NCBI GenBank assembly: GCA_016218005.1
Contig: JACRFF010000241.1
Span: forward strand, 1 to 7,069
Direction: 5' to 3'
Length of the DNA stretch: 7,069 nt
From: Ignavibacteriales bacterium
Lineage (GTDB): Bacteria > Bacteroidota > Ignavibacteria > UBA10030
Part shown: in pieces, positions 6,469-7,069 of the stretch
Layout of the letters: every line of letters begins with the position of its first letter
Position numbering within the stretch: the first letter of the stretch is position 1
Translations under genes and position numbers: made by a program
Notes under the pieces: model-generated
Told to the model about the DNA's origin: nothing
Database searches by the model: none
What the model saw: only the letters and a program-made list of their open reading frames with translations

Positions 6469-7069
6469 ATGCTGAGCGACATTAACAAGATTCGATACCA
6501 CAAGAACATTCTCACAACCATTGGCGGAACTCCCCTTGTTCAACTTACAAAAACGGTTCGGAGTTTGAAGCCAAAAATATTTGCGAAAATTGAATATTTC
6601 AACCCGGGCGGTTCCGTCAAAGACCGCATTGGGGTGGATATTATCGAGGAAGCAGAACGTGAGGGTCGCCTGAAACCTGGCGGAACGATTGTCGAATCCA
6701 CTTCCGGCAACACAGGTATGGGGCTTGCCATCACTGCTGCGGTGAAGGGCTACAAGTGTATCTTCACGATGCCGGATAAGATGAGTATTGAGAAGATTCG
6801 CCTCCTGAGGGCTTTCGGCGCTGAAGTCATCGTTACCCCGACTGCCGTTCCGCATGAATCTCCAGAGAGCTATACCGAAGTCGCAAAGCGCATCGTACGA
6901 GAAACGCCAAACTCCATCTTAGCAAACCAGTACTACAATCCGCGCAATCCGGAATCGCATTACAAAACCACAGGACCAGAAATCTGGGAACAAACGGGAG
7001 GACAGATCGATTACTTCGTGGCGGGCATCGGCACCGGAGGAACGATCAGCGGTGTGGGAAAATTCTTGA
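6469..7069 (+). CDS. PLP-dependent cystathionine beta-synthase / cysteine synthase family enzyme (3' part outside window)
   Basis: The first 200 codons are present; the gene runs off the right edge. The protein starts [20 protein letters not shown] and has the fold-type II PLP enzyme motifs: [10 protein letters not shown] at 17-26, the Schiff-base lysine K51 in NPGGSVKDR, the substrate/PLP loop TSGNTG at 78-83, and the phosphate-binding GTGGT at 188-192. The stretch [20 protein letters not shown] with [12 protein letters not shown] is closer to cystathionine beta-synthase than to CysK or CysM. CBS condenses serine and homocysteine to cystathionine; relatives make cysteine from O-acetylserine and sulfide. 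Whether C-terminal CBS domains follow cannot be seen. The ATG at 6469 is the only plausible start: an in-frame TAA lies at 6451 and AAGGAA at 6457-6462 is a good ribosome binding site. It is divergent from efp. Confidence 0.92.
   Translation, partial: MLSDINKIRYHKNILTTIGGTPLVQLTKTVRSLKPKIFAKIEYFNPGGSVKDRIGVDIIEEAEREGRLKPGGTIVESTSGNTGMGLAITAAVKGYKCIFTMPDKMSIEKIRLLRAFGAEVIVTPTAVPHESPESYTEVAKRIVRETPNSILANQYYNPRNPESHYKTTGPEIWEQTGGQIDYFVAGIGTGGTISGVGKFL

Noticed and set aside
6343..6855. 170-codon minus-strand reading frame crossing the spacer and the CBS-like gene
   Set aside because: It is antisense to the conserved PLP enzyme and shows no recognisable domain.

Overview
The window looks like chromosomal DNA of a Gram-negative bacterium with a compact genome. 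The best guess is the Bacteroidota/Chlorobiota (FCB) side of the tree. That guess rests on remembered family resemblance only: the EF-P with a TPGNLRAF tip loop, the efp-accB-accC order, and a cystathionine-beta-synthase-type PLP enzyme. No rRNA, tRNA, CRISPR array or transposase gene was seen.

Layout. Six genes lie on the minus strand, read from right to left: efp (5974-5414), accB (5377-4898), accC (4868-3531), gcvH (3501-3121), a large membrane sensor histidine kinase (3079-248), and a NarL/FixJ-type response regulator whose 3' part runs off the left edge (276-1). Gaps are only 29-41 bases, and the kinase and regulator overlap by 29 bases, so the row could be one transcription unit starting from a good sigma70-type promoter at about 6067-6039. 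One gene lies on the plus strand, divergent from efp: a cystathionine beta-synthase/cysteine synthase-like PLP enzyme (from 6469, cut by the right edge). The 494-base divergent spacer (5975-6468) holds the two predicted promoters and two inverted repeats, but no convincing gene.

How the genes fit together. AccB (biotin carboxyl carrier) and AccC (biotin carboxylase) form the first half-reaction of acetyl-CoA carboxylase for fatty acid synthesis; the carboxyltransferase genes (accA/accD) are not here. GcvH is the lipoyl carrier of the glycine cleavage system, present without gcvT or gcvP. EF-P helps ribosomes through proline-rich stretches. The kinase and regulator form a two-component system of unknown signal.

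Most notable observation. The first PAS domain of the kinase carries an extra segment of about 35 residues, encoded by a GC-rich, repeat-laden stretch (about 2040-2146). It contains a long imperfect inverted repeat and a 13-base tandem unit. It looks like a small palindromic repeat element that entered the gene and kept the reading frame. Lesser points are an EF-P tip loop with Asn where Lys or Arg is normally modified, an AccC glycine loop one residue short, and a perfect 10-bp inverted repeat in the divergent spacer.
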